In this document: positions 44,466-53,180 of the stretch, piece by piece
How positions within the stretch are numbered: position 1 is the stretch's first letter
How the letters are laid out: each line of letters opens with the position of its first letter
Source: Chitinophaga sp. 180180018-3
GTDB taxonomy: Bacteria; Bacteroidota; Bacteroidia; Chitinophagales; Chitinophagaceae
Assembly (NCBI RefSeq): GCF_037893185.1
Contig: NZ_CP140772.1
Coordinates: 4,154,001 to 4,218,000, forward strand
DNA length: 64,000 nt
Reading direction: 5' to 3'
Notes under the pieces: model-generated
Databases searched by the model: none
What the model saw: only the letters and a program-made list of their open reading frames with translations
Told to the model about the DNA's origin: nothing
Translations under genes and position numbers: made by a program

Positions 44466-47276
44466 ATGTTAAAACAACTTCTACTACTTATCGCATGCTG
44501 TGCCGGGCTGGCAGCGCACGCGCAAAAAAACGGTACTATCAGTGGCAATGTAACAGATACCCTGGCTGGTAAGCCGGTGGAATCTGCTACTATTACATTG
44601 TTACAAAAGAAAGACTCTTCACTGGTGAGCTTCACCATGACCGATAGTAAAGGGCACTTTGAGCTTTCGGGCATCGGAAACGGGGAATACCGGTTGTTGA
44701 TCACACATATAAAATACCATGCTGCAAGCCGGGCAGTCAGCATCAATGCCGGCCAGACACATGTGACTGTTCCGGCGATAGCATTACACGATTTGAGCAG
44801 GCAGCTCAGCGAAGTAGAAGTAGCTGCGGAAGCACCACCGGTAACATTGGTGGGCGATACGGTGCAGTACAATGCCGGCTCCTTTAAAACGCCGCCAAAT
44901 GCGAGTGTAGAGCAGTTACTGAAAAAAATGCCCGGCATACAGGTCAACAAAAACGGCAGCATCAAAGCCCAGGGGCAGAAGGTAAACCGTGTGCTGGTAG
45001 ACGGCAAGGAATTCTTCGGCACCGATCCTAAGATTGCAACCAAAAATCTGCCTGCCGATGCAGTTGATAAGGTACAGGTATACGACCGGATGAGCGATGC
45101 GGCGCAACTGACCGGCTTCGATGACGGCAACAGCGAAAAAACGATCAACCTCAAACTGAAGCGGGATAAGAAGAAAGGGCTCTTTGGTAAAGCCATGGCC
45201 GGAGGTGGTAACAATGGGCGTTATGAAAGCCGCTTTAATATTAACTCTTTTAAAGGGGCTCGCCAGCTCTCCGCTATCGGCATGGGCAATAACACCAATG
45301 CAGAGGGCTTTTCTTTTATGGATATGATGAACTTTAGCGGGGAACTGAACCGTATGCGCCAAAGTGGTGGCGGCACCATGAGCTTTACCATGAACTCAGA
45401 CGATCCGATGGCTGCTATGATGGGGGCCAACAACTATGGTATCAATACCATTTTCGGAGGAGGTCTGAATTACAATAATATGATAGGAAAGAAAACTGAT
45501 TTCACCAGCAACTATTTCTTTAACCGTTACAGCCCTCAACAGGAGAGCCAGACAGAGCGCCAATACTTCCTGCCGGATTCGTCGTACTTCTATCACCAGC
45601 AGGCCAACAGCAATACGATCAGCAATACCCACCGGCTGAATATGAGCGCCGATATCAAAATCGATTCCTTCCACTCTGTGAAAATCACCTCTTCCGGAGG
45701 CTACCAGGAAACCTCCGGAAGTAGCAACAGTACCTACGAAACGCTGACCGGCAAAGGCGTTCCGGCTATACGCGGATTTAACAACAGCTCGTCCAATGGT
45801 ACCGGGTCTAATTTCAGCAATGATGTGTTGTTCCGGAAAAAATTCCGCCGCAGCGGCCGTACCTTTTCCTTACAGCTGCAAAACAGCTATAACAAAAGCA
45901 ACGGCAACAGCTACCTGTTGTCCGGCAACCAGTTCCTATTGCACCAACAGCCTACGAACGATACCATTCATCAGCAAACCAATACTTCCGGAAGCCTGAA
46001 CAGCTACAATGCCAGGGCCGTGTATACAGAACCGTTATTCAAACGATCGCTGCTGGAAGCCAGCATAGGCCACAGTTCTTCTCAAAGTACATCCGACAGG
46101 ACCACCTACGATTACAATGCTGCCAGCGGAAAATTTGATCAGCTGAACAAACCGCTCAGCAACAATTTTGAAAACGTTTACGGATATACGAATGCAGGAT
46201 TGCGCATACGTACCAGGCAGAAGAAATATAATTTCGCATTAGGGCTTAACTGGCAACAGGCCGCCCTGGAAGGTAAGATCATTTCCGGTGTGAAAGATTC
46301 CATCATCCGGCAAACGTTCTATAACCTGCTGCCATCCATGCGATTCCAATACAATTTCACCAAATACCGGAATCTCAGTATTAACTACGCAGCTATCACC
46401 AATCAGCCCACGTTGTCGCAGTTACAACCTGTTCCTGACATCTCCGATCCACTCAATATCAAAGAAGGTAACCCCAACCTGAAACAGGAATTTACACATG
46501 CGCTGCAAATGAATTTCATTTCGGTGAATCCCTTCAGGAATAAAAACCTGTTTGCGTTCTTCAATCTGCAGGAAACACAGCATAAGATAGTAAACAGCGA
46601 TGTGGTGGATAGTCTTGGCGTGAAAAGAACCCGGCCTGTAAATGTAAACGGCGTCTATAATATGAGCGGTACCGTACAACTCGGACTCCCCTTGCCAATA
46701 TGGAAAGGTAACGTCAATATCAGCGCCAACACCGGCTATACGAAAACAGAGCAGTTTATCAACAAGGCCGCTAATACCATACGCAGCTTCACGCTCGGAC
46801 CCGGACTCCGGTTCAATCTGAACCCAACGGAAAAAATTGACCTATCGCTCAGCGCGGGACTTAACTACTACCAGACCTCCTACTCCCTTCAGTCGGCCCT
46901 CAGTACCCGGTACTTTTCGCAGCAGTATGAAGGAGAGTTCAACTGGCAGCTGCCTTCCAATTTCTTCTTCAACACCAGCTTCACCTATATTATCAACAAC
47001 GGGCGAACAAATGGTTACAATACACGCGTACCCATTTGTAATACTTCTTTCAGCAGGCAGTTCCTGCATTCCAACCGGGGAGAGCTGAAGCTGAGTGTGT
47101 ATGATCTGTTCAATGAAAATGTGGGTATAAGCCGCAGTAGCAACCAGAACTACATTGAAGATATCCGGGTACGGAATCTTCAGCGTTATCTGTTGCTGAG
47201 CTTCACGTACAGCCTTAGTAAAAGTGGTCTTACCCAGGGGCGGGAGGCTGGCGGAATGAGGATGATAAGGCATTAA
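44466..47276 (+). CDS. Outer-membrane beta-barrel receptor (OMP_b-brl_3/TonB-receptor-like)
   Basis: The 936-residue protein has a signal peptide (to about LAAHAQ, residue 20) and a carboxypeptidase-regulatory-like domain (about 22-95). A plug-like region with VEQLLKKMPGIQVNKNG and VLVDGKEFFGTDPK follows, then a long barrel with many aromatic-terminated strands. It belongs to the OMP_b-brl_3 group rather than to SusC: no SusD partner and no SusC signature are present. Its neighbours are a GLPGLI protein and a two-component system, a grouping seen repeatedly in Bacteroidota. The ligand is unknown. A direct-repeat box upstream matches one in the GLPGLI/kinase gap. Confidence 0.88.
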   Translation: MLKQLLLLIACCAGLAAHAQKNGTISGNVTDTLAGKPVESATITLLQKKDSSLVSFTMTDSKGHFELSGIGNGEYRLLITHIKYHAASRAVSINAGQTHVTVPAIALHDLSRQLSEVEVAAEAPPVTLVGDTVQYNAGSFKTPPNASVEQLLKKMPGIQVNKNGSIKAQGQKVNRVLVDGKEFFGTDPKIATKNLPADAVDKVQVYDRMSDAAQLTGFDDGNSEKTINLKLKRDKKKGLFGKAMAGGGNNGRYESRFNINSFKGARQLSAIGMGNNTNAEGFSFMDMMNFSGELNRMRQSGGGTMSFTMNSDDPMAAMMGANNYGINTIFGGGLNYNNMIGKKTDFTSNYFFNRYSPQQESQTERQYFLPDSSYFYHQQANSNTISNTHRLNMSADIKIDSFHSVKITSSGGYQETSGSSNSTYETLTGKGVPAIRGFNNSSSNGTGSNFSNDVLFRKKFRRSGRTFSLQLQNSYNKSNGNSYLLSGNQFLLHQQPTNDTIHQQTNTSGSLNSYNARAVYTEPLFKRSLLEASIGHSSSQSTSDRTTYDYNAASGKFDQLNKPLSNNFENVYGYTNAGLRIRTRQKKYNFALGLNWQQAALEGKIISGVKDSIIRQTFYNLLPSMRFQYNFTKYRNLSINYAAITNQPTLSQLQPVPDISDPLNIKEGNPNLKQEFTHALQMNFISVNPFRNKNLFAFFNLQETQHKIVNSDVVDSLGVKRTRPVNVNGVYNMSGTVQLGLPLPIWKGNVNISANTGYTKTEQFINKAANTIRSFTLGPGLRFNLNPTEKIDLSLSAGLNYYQTSYSLQSALSTRYFSQQYEGEFNWQLPSNFFFNTSFTYIINNGRTNGYNTRVPICNTSFSRQFLHSNRGELKLSVYDLFNENVGISRSSNQNYIEDIRVRNLQRYLLLSFTYSLSKSGLTQGREAGGMRMIRH

Positions 47277-47281
47277 ACGAA

Positions 47282-47312
47282 AGCGCCGGAAATGATTCCG
47301 GCGCTTTTTTTA
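47282..47312 (+). terminator. Intrinsic terminator of the barrel receptor gene
   Basis: A perfect 10-bp GC-rich stem (47282-47291 with 47296-47305, AGCGCCGGAA/TTCCGGCGCT) and 4-nt loop is followed by a run of T. It lies between convergent genes. Confidence 0.9.
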
Positions 47313-48107
47313 TTGACCTATTTTGATGGTGGTCGCTCTCCCTGAGGTCCTTTGCTGCATCTCTTTGAACATCTTATCACGTTCCTTATTAAATTCTTCT
47401 GTCGTTATTCTCTTTCCTTTAGTGGGCTCCTTTAACTCAGCCAGATCAACATCAGGCGATAAAGAGACGGCCCTGTAGGTAAGCGTCCCCATATCAAGAC
47501 CGAGAATAAGCCCGGGCAGCTGCCCCTGTAGCTCAGGCCCCGCCGGCACCGGGATTTGCATAGTGAACCAGGCCACCATATTGGAAGTATCTGCTACCTC
47601 GGTAGTTTTCATTTCTCCATCCTTCATCGTGGTAGCGATTCTTTTACCAATATGCTGCGCCACTGCCTGCTGACAGGGATAATTCAGGATGGTGGTTGTC
47701 TCCCCGGTTATTTTCCAGTTCATTTTATGGATACTGTCTGTCAGCAGGTATTGCTTCCCTCCCAGTTCCATCTGCTTTACCGTACGGGAATCCTTAAAGC
47801 TGCTGAAGGTTTGCTCATCGTTTCCGGCCATGACAAATTTTACATGCATACCACTTTCAGCATCCGCCATATCGGCCTGAGCGTCTTCTTCATTCACGGC
47901 CCGTTGCAGCGCCTGCCCTTTACCGAACAGCACTTCTATTTTGTCTTTCCTGGACGTAGGCATCATTTGCGCCACTTCCTCTCCTACTCCTTGTAACATC
48001 ACCTTCAACTGCATGGTACGCTCATATACTACCTTGCCCTGCTGTTGTTGTGCTCTGGCTATCTGTAGCCACAGGCAGCCCGGGAGCAGAAAAATAACTT
48101 TTTTCAT
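47310..48107 (-). CDS. GLPGLI-family periplasmic protein
   Basis: The 265-residue protein has a signal peptide (MKKVIFLLPGCLWLQIARA), the opening QGKVVYERTMQ typical of the family, and the naming motif as GQLPGLILGLDMG near residue 200. The family is restricted largely to Bacteroidota. It has no assigned activity and is often found next to outer-membrane barrel proteins. Here it lies between the barrel receptor and a histidine kinase gene with a shared 146-nt divergent control region, so it may be a periplasmic component of the same sensing or export system. Confidence 0.88.
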   Translation of the reverse strand: MKKVIFLLPGCLWLQIARAQQQQGKVVYERTMQLKVMLQGVGEEVAQMMPTSRKDKIEVLFGKGQALQRAVNEEDAQADMADAESGMHVKFVMAGNDEQTFSSFKDSRTVKQMELGGKQYLLTDSIHKMNWKITGETTTILNYPCQQAVAQHIGKRIATTMKDGEMKTTEVADTSNMVAWFTMQIPVPAGPELQGQLPGLILGLDMGTLTYRAVSLSPDVDLAELKEPTKGKRITTEEFNKERDKMFKEMQQRTSGRATTIKIGQ

Positions 48108-48173
48108 ATGGTATTAGTTTAGTCGGATAAAACTATCTTCTTCCCGGATCAAGAGAGGTTAATGAGCCTTGAT

Positions 48174-48193
48174 TTAACGTTAATTTAGGTTAA
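48174..48193 (-). promoter_or_regulatory. Direct-repeat box between the GLPGLI and kinase genes
   Basis: Read on the minus strand the box is TTAACCTAAATTAACGTTAA, with TTAAC-N5-TTAAC at 10-bp spacing. It matches the box at 44381-44400 in 16 of 20 positions. A further GGTTAATG lies at 48157-48164. It sits about 40 nt upstream of the kinase -7 element. Confidence 0.55.
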
Positions 48194-48232
48194 TGTTTTT
48201 CTCAACAGGCAGCAGGAAACAATACATTTGCA

Positions 48233-48240
48233 ACATCAGA
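48233..48240 (+). promoter_or_regulatory. Putative -7 element of the kinase/response regulator operon
   Basis: TACATTTG matches TAnnTTTG and lies 13 nt before the kinase ATG, so the transcript would be nearly leaderless. No TTG is present at -33. The direct-repeat box at 48174-48193 is placed where an activator would compensate. Confidence 0.45.
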
Positions 48241-48253
48241 ACTATGTATCCAT

Positions 48254-49762
48254 ATGAGGTATAAACTGTCTATACGGGTGACTGTTTTCCTGATTATACT
48301 TACCATCCTGTTCATTGCTGCCTTCCAGGGCTACTGGCTGTATAAGAATTATCAGGAAGAAAAGAAACTGTTTTCAACCCGTACCAATATCATCTTCAGG
48401 GAAACCGTATTCCGGCTCCAGGCTTCCAAATTCAAGCTGGATTCAACTGTTAGTGTACGAATACAGAACGGTACCGGCGCCATGGGCGTTGCCAATGTAT
48501 TACGGAATGTAATAGAGGATAGCCTGCCGGCTGCTCACACAACCAGGCAGACCATGTACATTTCCGTTAATACCAGCACCAGCACTCCCATTGAATCAGC
48601 TGCTCTTGATAAAGATTCCGGAAACATACATTTCGCAGCGGCTAAACACATAGCTGCCGGAAGAGTATTCGGTTTCCTGTCGGATATGGATTCTCTCCAG
48701 CAGCCTATTACCCTGAAAGATGTTGCCACACGTTATAAGCAGGCACTGGATAAAGAAAAGATCAACGTGGCCTTCGCAGTTGACACCATTCCTACGCTGT
48801 TGAAAGGCGTGTGGCAGGCGTTTCCCGACGATCTGAACAGCAATATTGTTACAATAGGATTCACCCGCCCTGTCAGCTATCGCCTTTTGTTCAATAACAA
48901 CACCTGGTACCTGTTGAAGCGTATCAGTCAGCCTATATGGATATCTTTCTTCCTGATGGCTATTACCATTCTCTCCTTCCTGATGGTATACCGCAATATG
49001 AAGCAGCAACAGAAACTGGCACAACTGAAAAACGATTTCATCAGTAATATCACTCATGAGCTGAAAACGCCCATTGCTACGGTTAGCGTGGCTATTGAAG
49101 CGCTGCGTAACTTCGATGCATTGGAGGATCGCAAAACAGCCAATGAGTACCTCGACATCTCCGCGAATGAGATCAGCCGGCTCAGTTTATTGGTCGACAA
49201 AGTGCTGAAGCTGACGATGTTCGAGAACCGGGAGATTGCGTTAAATAAAGAAAAGTTTAACTTAACTGATCTGGCCCGCGATATTATTGGTTCCATGAAA
49301 TTGCAGTTTGAGAAACACCGCGCGTCAGTAGAGCTAAGCAGAACAGGGCACCGCTTCGATATTGTGGCGGATAAACTGCATATTGCCAGCGTCCTGTACA
49401 ACCTGCTGGACAACGCACTGAAATACAGCCGGCAAAATCCGCAGATATTGGTGCAGTTGATTGATCACAAACAATACATCGAACTACGTGTAACCGACAA
49501 CGGTATAGGCATAGCGAAGGAATACCGGCAACGGGTATTTGAAAAATTCTTCCGGGTACCCAACGGCAACCGGCATAATACCAAAGGCTACGGACTGGGG
49601 CTAAGCTATGTAGCACATATTGTACAACGGCATATGGGTTTTATTGAAGTAGAAAGCGAAGTGGGTAAAGGCAGTACATTCTCTATAAAGCTTCCTTTTG
49701 AAGAAGCGCCGGTCATTGATTACGATGGCAGGAAAGTTATCAGGAAAATGAAAATTGGCTGA
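48254..49762 (+). CDS. Sensor histidine kinase
   Basis: The 502-residue membrane protein has two transmembrane helices (about 9-25 and 228-246) around a 200-residue periplasmic sensor domain. HisKA follows with the phospho-acceptor His268 (NITHELKTP). The catalytic domain has the N box LYNLLDNALKYS, G1 VTDNGIGIA and G2 GYGLGLSYV. The sensor domain shows no known ligand fold. The response regulator gene starts 1 nt after its stop. It is divergent from the GLPGLI gene. Confidence 0.93.
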   Translation: MRYKLSIRVTVFLIILTILFIAAFQGYWLYKNYQEEKKLFSTRTNIIFRETVFRLQASKFKLDSTVSVRIQNGTGAMGVANVLRNVIEDSLPAAHTTRQTMYISVNTSTSTPIESAALDKDSGNIHFAAAKHIAAGRVFGFLSDMDSLQQPITLKDVATRYKQALDKEKINVAFAVDTIPTLLKGVWQAFPDDLNSNIVTIGFTRPVSYRLLFNNNTWYLLKRISQPIWISFFLMAITILSFLMVYRNMKQQQKLAQLKNDFISNITHELKTPIATVSVAIEALRNFDALEDRKTANEYLDISANEISRLSLLVDKVLKLTMFENREIALNKEKFNLTDLARDIIGSMKLQFEKHRASVELSRTGHRFDIVADKLHIASVLYNLLDNALKYSRQNPQILVQLIDHKQYIELRVTDNGIGIAKEYRQRVFEKFFRVPNGNRHNTKGYGLGLSYVAHIVQRHMGFIEVESEVGKGSTFSIKLPFEEAPVIDYDGRKVIRKMKIG

Positions 49763-49763
49763 G

Positions 49764-50447
49764 ATGAAAATCAAAATTCTATACGCAGAAGATGAGTTAT
49801 CATTGGGAAAGATTGTGAAGGAGAGCCTGCAACGCAGGAACTTTGAGGTAATATTGGAAAGCGACGGCGCTAATGTGCTGACGCTGTTCAGGCAAAGCAA
49901 TCCAACCGTATGTGTGCTGGATGTGATGTTACCTAACAAAGACGGATTTGAGATTGCAACAGAAATACGCCGTATCAACCCCGATGTACCAATTCTTTTT
50001 CTCACTGCTAAAACGCAGACAGAAGACCTGGTAAAGGGCTTTACCCTCGGCGGCAACGATTACATACGGAAGCCGTTTAGTATGGAAGAACTGATTGTTC
50101 GTATAGATAATGTACTGCGCAAAAGCACTGTCAATTCCAATGCTACAGCAGATTTCATCCAGATCGGAAAATTCAGGTTTTATACCAACCGGCAGGTGCT
50201 GTTGCTGGATAGTGCGGAGCAGAAATTATCCTATAAAGAAAGCGAGTTGCTAAAGCTCTTATATGAAAAGCGTCAGGGAATCATAGACCGAAAAAACATA
50301 CTGGACCAGCTATGGGGCCACGATTCCTTTTTCAACAGCCGCAACCTGGATGTTTATATCACCAGGTTGCGGATAAGATTGAAAGAAGATGAGAATTTGC
50401 AGATATTAACCATCAAGGGGATCGGATACCGGTTTGTGCTGAGTTAG
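49764..50447 (+). CDS. OmpR-family response regulator
   Basis: The ATG at 49764 (MKIKILYAEDE) directly follows the kinase stop. The 227-residue protein has a receiver domain with the acidic pocket (AEDE), phospho-acceptor Asp53 (VLDVMLPNKDG) and conserved Lys (FLTAKT). A winged-helix OmpR/PhoB DNA-binding domain follows (about 130-227, LSYKESELLKLLYEKRQG, and RIRLKEDENLQILTIKGIGY). Such domains bind tandem direct repeats with about 10-11-bp spacing, as found at 44381-44400 and 48174-48193. Confidence 0.95.
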   Translation: MKIKILYAEDELSLGKIVKESLQRRNFEVILESDGANVLTLFRQSNPTVCVLDVMLPNKDGFEIATEIRRINPDVPILFLTAKTQTEDLVKGFTLGGNDYIRKPFSMEELIVRIDNVLRKSTVNSNATADFIQIGKFRFYTNRQVLLLDSAEQKLSYKESELLKLLYEKRQGIIDRKNILDQLWGHDSFFNSRNLDVYITRLRIRLKEDENLQILTIKGIGYRFVLS

Positions 50448-50456
50448 CGCGGGTGT

Positions 50457-51158
50457 TTACTCGTCTTCCCCATTAGCGTTGCCGGTGAGCACTTCGCTCA
50501 TATAATCCAGGAAAGGGCGCATACCTTTAAAGGTAAGGTCTACTTCATTCAGAAATCCCTTATCCAGTACTTCGTTGTCTGAGAAACGGCGGATCATCAG
50601 GTACTGCTTATAACGTAGTAAATCTTCTGCTTCGTGATCCGCATCATATCCCCGGGGTACTTTTTTTAACTGCTCGCCTTCCATTGTTTTGAACAATGTT
50701 TTGAAAGACTTACTATTCAGGATCTTCCGCAAGGGAGTGGGATCAAAAGCGATATCATCTCTTACCCGCTTCACATCGTCGGGTACCGGGCCCCAGAAGC
50801 CGCCCGCAATGAAGCTGTTCCCCGGCTCGATCTGGAAATAATACCCGCCCCGCCTGTATTTGGTGGCGCGTTTGAAACTGCCGCTCCAATGGGTCTTATA
50901 CGGAGTTTTATCCTGCGAAAAACGGGTATCACGATAAATACGGAAAAGGCTTTTCTTTCCTGAAGGCGTTTCTATCACATCGTGTATAGAAAGTTTCGCC
51001 AATAGTGCATCTGCAAATATTTCTATATTATTCAGCTCCTTCAGGTAAACATCTTTACGCTCATTGAACCATTCACGATTGTTGTTCTTCTTCAGGTTCG
51101 TCATAAAATCAAATCCCGACTGAGGAATGACGGGTTGTCCGGTAGATTGCTTTGCCAT
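50457..51158 (-). CDS. DUF2461-family protein
   Basis: The 233-residue soluble protein matches the DUF2461/TIGR02453 family: FMTNLKKNNNREWFNERKD near the N-terminus, FRIYRDTRFSQDKTPYKTHW, and GGYYFQIEPGNSFIAGGFWG in the centre. No biochemical role is known. The promoter region is unusually clear: a TATCTTTG -7 element (minus strand, 51181-51188), with a perfect 19-bp palindrome directly upstream at 51191-51209. Confidence 0.9.
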   Translation of the reverse strand: MAKQSTGQPVIPQSGFDFMTNLKKNNNREWFNERKDVYLKELNNIEIFADALLAKLSIHDVIETPSGKKSLFRIYRDTRFSQDKTPYKTHWSGSFKRATKYRRGGYYFQIEPGNSFIAGGFWGPVPDDVKRVRDDIAFDPTPLRKILNSKSFKTLFKTMEGEQLKKVPRGYDADHEAEDLLRYKQYLMIRRFSDNEVLDKGFLNEVDLTFKGMRPFLDYMSEVLTGNANGEDE

Positions 51159-51180
51159 GATTTGTTATCTTTTACCATCT

Positions 51181-51209
51181 CAAAGATAGGAAACAGCTGG
51201 CAGCTGTTT
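51181..51209 (-). promoter_or_regulatory. Promoter -7 element with perfect 19-bp palindromic operator
   Basis: On the minus strand the -7 element TATCTTTG occupies 51188-51181. The bases 51191-51209 form AAACAGCTG-G-CAGCTGTTT, a perfect palindrome between the -33 and -7 positions of the DUF2461 gene. A repressor bound there would block the promoter. Confidence 0.55.
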
Positions 51210-51317
51210 ATCTTGTTTTTTCTTTTTTGTTGATGGAAGAAAAAAAATCCTACCTTCCTTCCTTCATCCTCCCTATAACTGCACACCTTGCATTTTCAGG
51301 CACCTACAACGCATTGT

Positions 51318-53042
51318 ATGAAAGGTTTCATTGTTGTGTTTTTTATTCTCTTCATCACCCCTCACCTGTATGGCTACAACTATGGCGAACATAAGATCAT
51401 AGGAGATGTTGCATTCATGAGGTTCGTACAAACTCAGCCGGACGTGGTGTTAGGTTATCTTAACATCCGGAAAGACGAGCAGAGTGGTTATTATTATTTC
51501 AACGACTTTTCGGGGCCCGACAGGCACCGGATCACTTATGGCATCCTGAACGGGCTCAGTGGCGATCATGAAGCCAATCCGCTGATGCTGGAAGAGCAGC
51601 TCAGGTATCAGAGCTCCGTCATGGAGCGGATTATACAGCTGCATGAACAGTATATCCGTATGGGTTATACAGCGGCCCCCGATGGGAAACTATCGAAACT
51701 TGACTTTAGCTACGCTTTAAAAGCAGCCGTGAATATCTCACACTTTTATGAATACCGCAGAGGCTTCACGGATCAGCTCCGGCATTTCAATAAAACTGAT
51801 ATCAAACAATGTGAAAATCCCTCCCTGGTAGATGGTATTTTTAAACGGCTGGGGAAAACGAATGCTATCAATATGTACGTAACCCTCCACGTACTGGCGA
51901 TAGACCTGGCAGAACAGGCCGGAGCATGGAGCCGTAGCAACGATACTACCGCCCGGCAACTGCTATTCTATGCCTTTCTCTTCAACGCTTTTGCAGATCA
52001 TTTCCTGGAAGATGCTTTTTCTGCAGGGCATCTGGTGGTGAACAGAACCATTTTCCAGTCGATCACTAATAACAAACCGCTGCACGACTTCTACTGCGCC
52101 AATGGCAGTAATGTAGTGAACCGGAAAGGGGAAATGTGGCATGCCTATGGCGATGGACAATTCAACAATCCTCATCACAGCTGGACCGGTGACACTACGC
52201 TGCCGGCTATACGTTATGCTGATTTCACGCCCGAATCCAATCGTGTCATACATGCTGTAAGCCTTTCATTGAGCGATCTGGCTGCCGCATTTCAGCGGGG
52301 TACCGGTAACGGATATACGCCCTTTCTGGCAGGTGTCCCCGACATAAAAGAGCAGCAGCCGCTTTATCTTATCCGGCATATTCCGGCGCTGGATTGGGTG
52401 CCCATTCCATACAAATCAGATCTGAATCCATTATTCGATGATCCGGCCATGATCACCACGGCTATACGAAAAACCAATCAACCGTTGCGATATCACGAAT
52501 TCGTTCGCAGCCGGGTGGGCAACTCCCTGGTACTGGGCCTCAGCAGCGGTTTTTTCAGCAACCGCTACGTACGCGGACCAGAGATCAGGATCAATGCCGG
52601 CAACTTCAGCAGGAGGTTCGATTACAACAGCGACGGTGGTAAGAAAGGATTATTGGATCACTGGCTCGGCTATACGGTCAGTTACAGCTTCGCCAACCTG
52701 AAAGACGATAAAGCAGCCATTATCACCGCTACAGCCCAGCAGATAAGAGCAGGTATCAAAGGTAATTTCGACTACTGGATCAGCAACAAAAGGTTTCTGG
52801 CATTTTACAGCTATGTGGAAACCGGCGCCCAGTTCACTTCCGGCGGCACTCAGTTCATCTTTGTGCCTTCAGTTGGCTTTCAGTGGTCGTCGCTTTTCAA
52901 TATCAACCCCCAAACCATGAAAAGCTGGGCGCGCATCCCGCTGCAATATCTGCTGCCCCTGAAGCTGAGATATGGTGTAATATTGTCGCCCCACGAAGTA
53001 CCGAGGTATTTCTCAACAGCAGATATTGATATACTGCTGTGA
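51318..53042 (+). CDS. Zinc phospholipase C/P1 nuclease-like protein with barrel-like C-terminus
   Basis: The ATG at 51318 (MKGFIVVFFILFITPHLYG, signal peptide) is preferred over 51288. The 574-residue protein begins its mature part with YNYGEHKIIGD, like the WGxxGH start of P1/S1 nucleases and zinc phospholipases. Near residue 225 it has HFLEDAFSAGH, an H-x3-D-x5-H motif with the spacing of their zinc site. The C-terminal 200 residues are beta-rich with alternating hydrophobic strands (LGLSSGFFSNRYVRG, YTVSYSFANL) and may form a barrel or anchor. The activity (lipid or nucleic acid phosphodiester) is inferred from the motif alone. Confidence 0.6.
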   Translation: MKGFIVVFFILFITPHLYGYNYGEHKIIGDVAFMRFVQTQPDVVLGYLNIRKDEQSGYYYFNDFSGPDRHRITYGILNGLSGDHEANPLMLEEQLRYQSSVMERIIQLHEQYIRMGYTAAPDGKLSKLDFSYALKAAVNISHFYEYRRGFTDQLRHFNKTDIKQCENPSLVDGIFKRLGKTNAINMYVTLHVLAIDLAEQAGAWSRSNDTTARQLLFYAFLFNAFADHFLEDAFSAGHLVVNRTIFQSITNNKPLHDFYCANGSNVVNRKGEMWHAYGDGQFNNPHHSWTGDTTLPAIRYADFTPESNRVIHAVSLSLSDLAAAFQRGTGNGYTPFLAGVPDIKEQQPLYLIRHIPALDWVPIPYKSDLNPLFDDPAMITTAIRKTNQPLRYHEFVRSRVGNSLVLGLSSGFFSNRYVRGPEIRINAGNFSRRFDYNSDGGKKGLLDHWLGYTVSYSFANLKDDKAAIITATAQQIRAGIKGNFDYWISNKRFLAFYSYVETGAQFTSGGTQFIFVPSVGFQWSSLFNINPQTMKSWARIPLQYLLPLKLRYGVILSPHEVPRYFSTADIDILL

Positions 53043-53148
53043 AGAATTAAGAATAGGGAATGTGGAATTAAGAAACAGCGCGATTTACTATTATCAGCTT
53101 AGGTCTTCGCGCTGTTTCTTAATTCCACATTCCCTATTCTTAATTCTT
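53042..53148. repeat. Long inverted repeat with 42-bp perfect arms (GAATT-rich hairpin)
   Basis: Arms 53042-53083 and 53107-53148 are exact reverse complements with a 23-nt loop. The outer stem carries GAATTAAGAATAGGGAAT and GGAATTAAGAA. The loop-proximal part reads GCGCGATTTACTATTATC. It starts at the stop codon of the upstream gene and ends at the promoter of the next, so it may terminate transcription. It shares its build with the repeats at 746-878 and 13744-13816. Confidence 0.88.
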
Positions 53149-53153
53149 AGTTC

Positions 53154-53161
53154 TATCTTTG
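53154..53161 (+). promoter_or_regulatory. Putative -7 element of the nucleosidase gene
   Basis: TATCTTTG matches TAnnTTTG and lies 19 nt before the ATG at 53181, directly after the long hairpin. The -33 position falls inside the hairpin arm and has no TTG. Confidence 0.45.
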
Positions 53162-53180
53162 CACGAATTAATTCAAAGCT

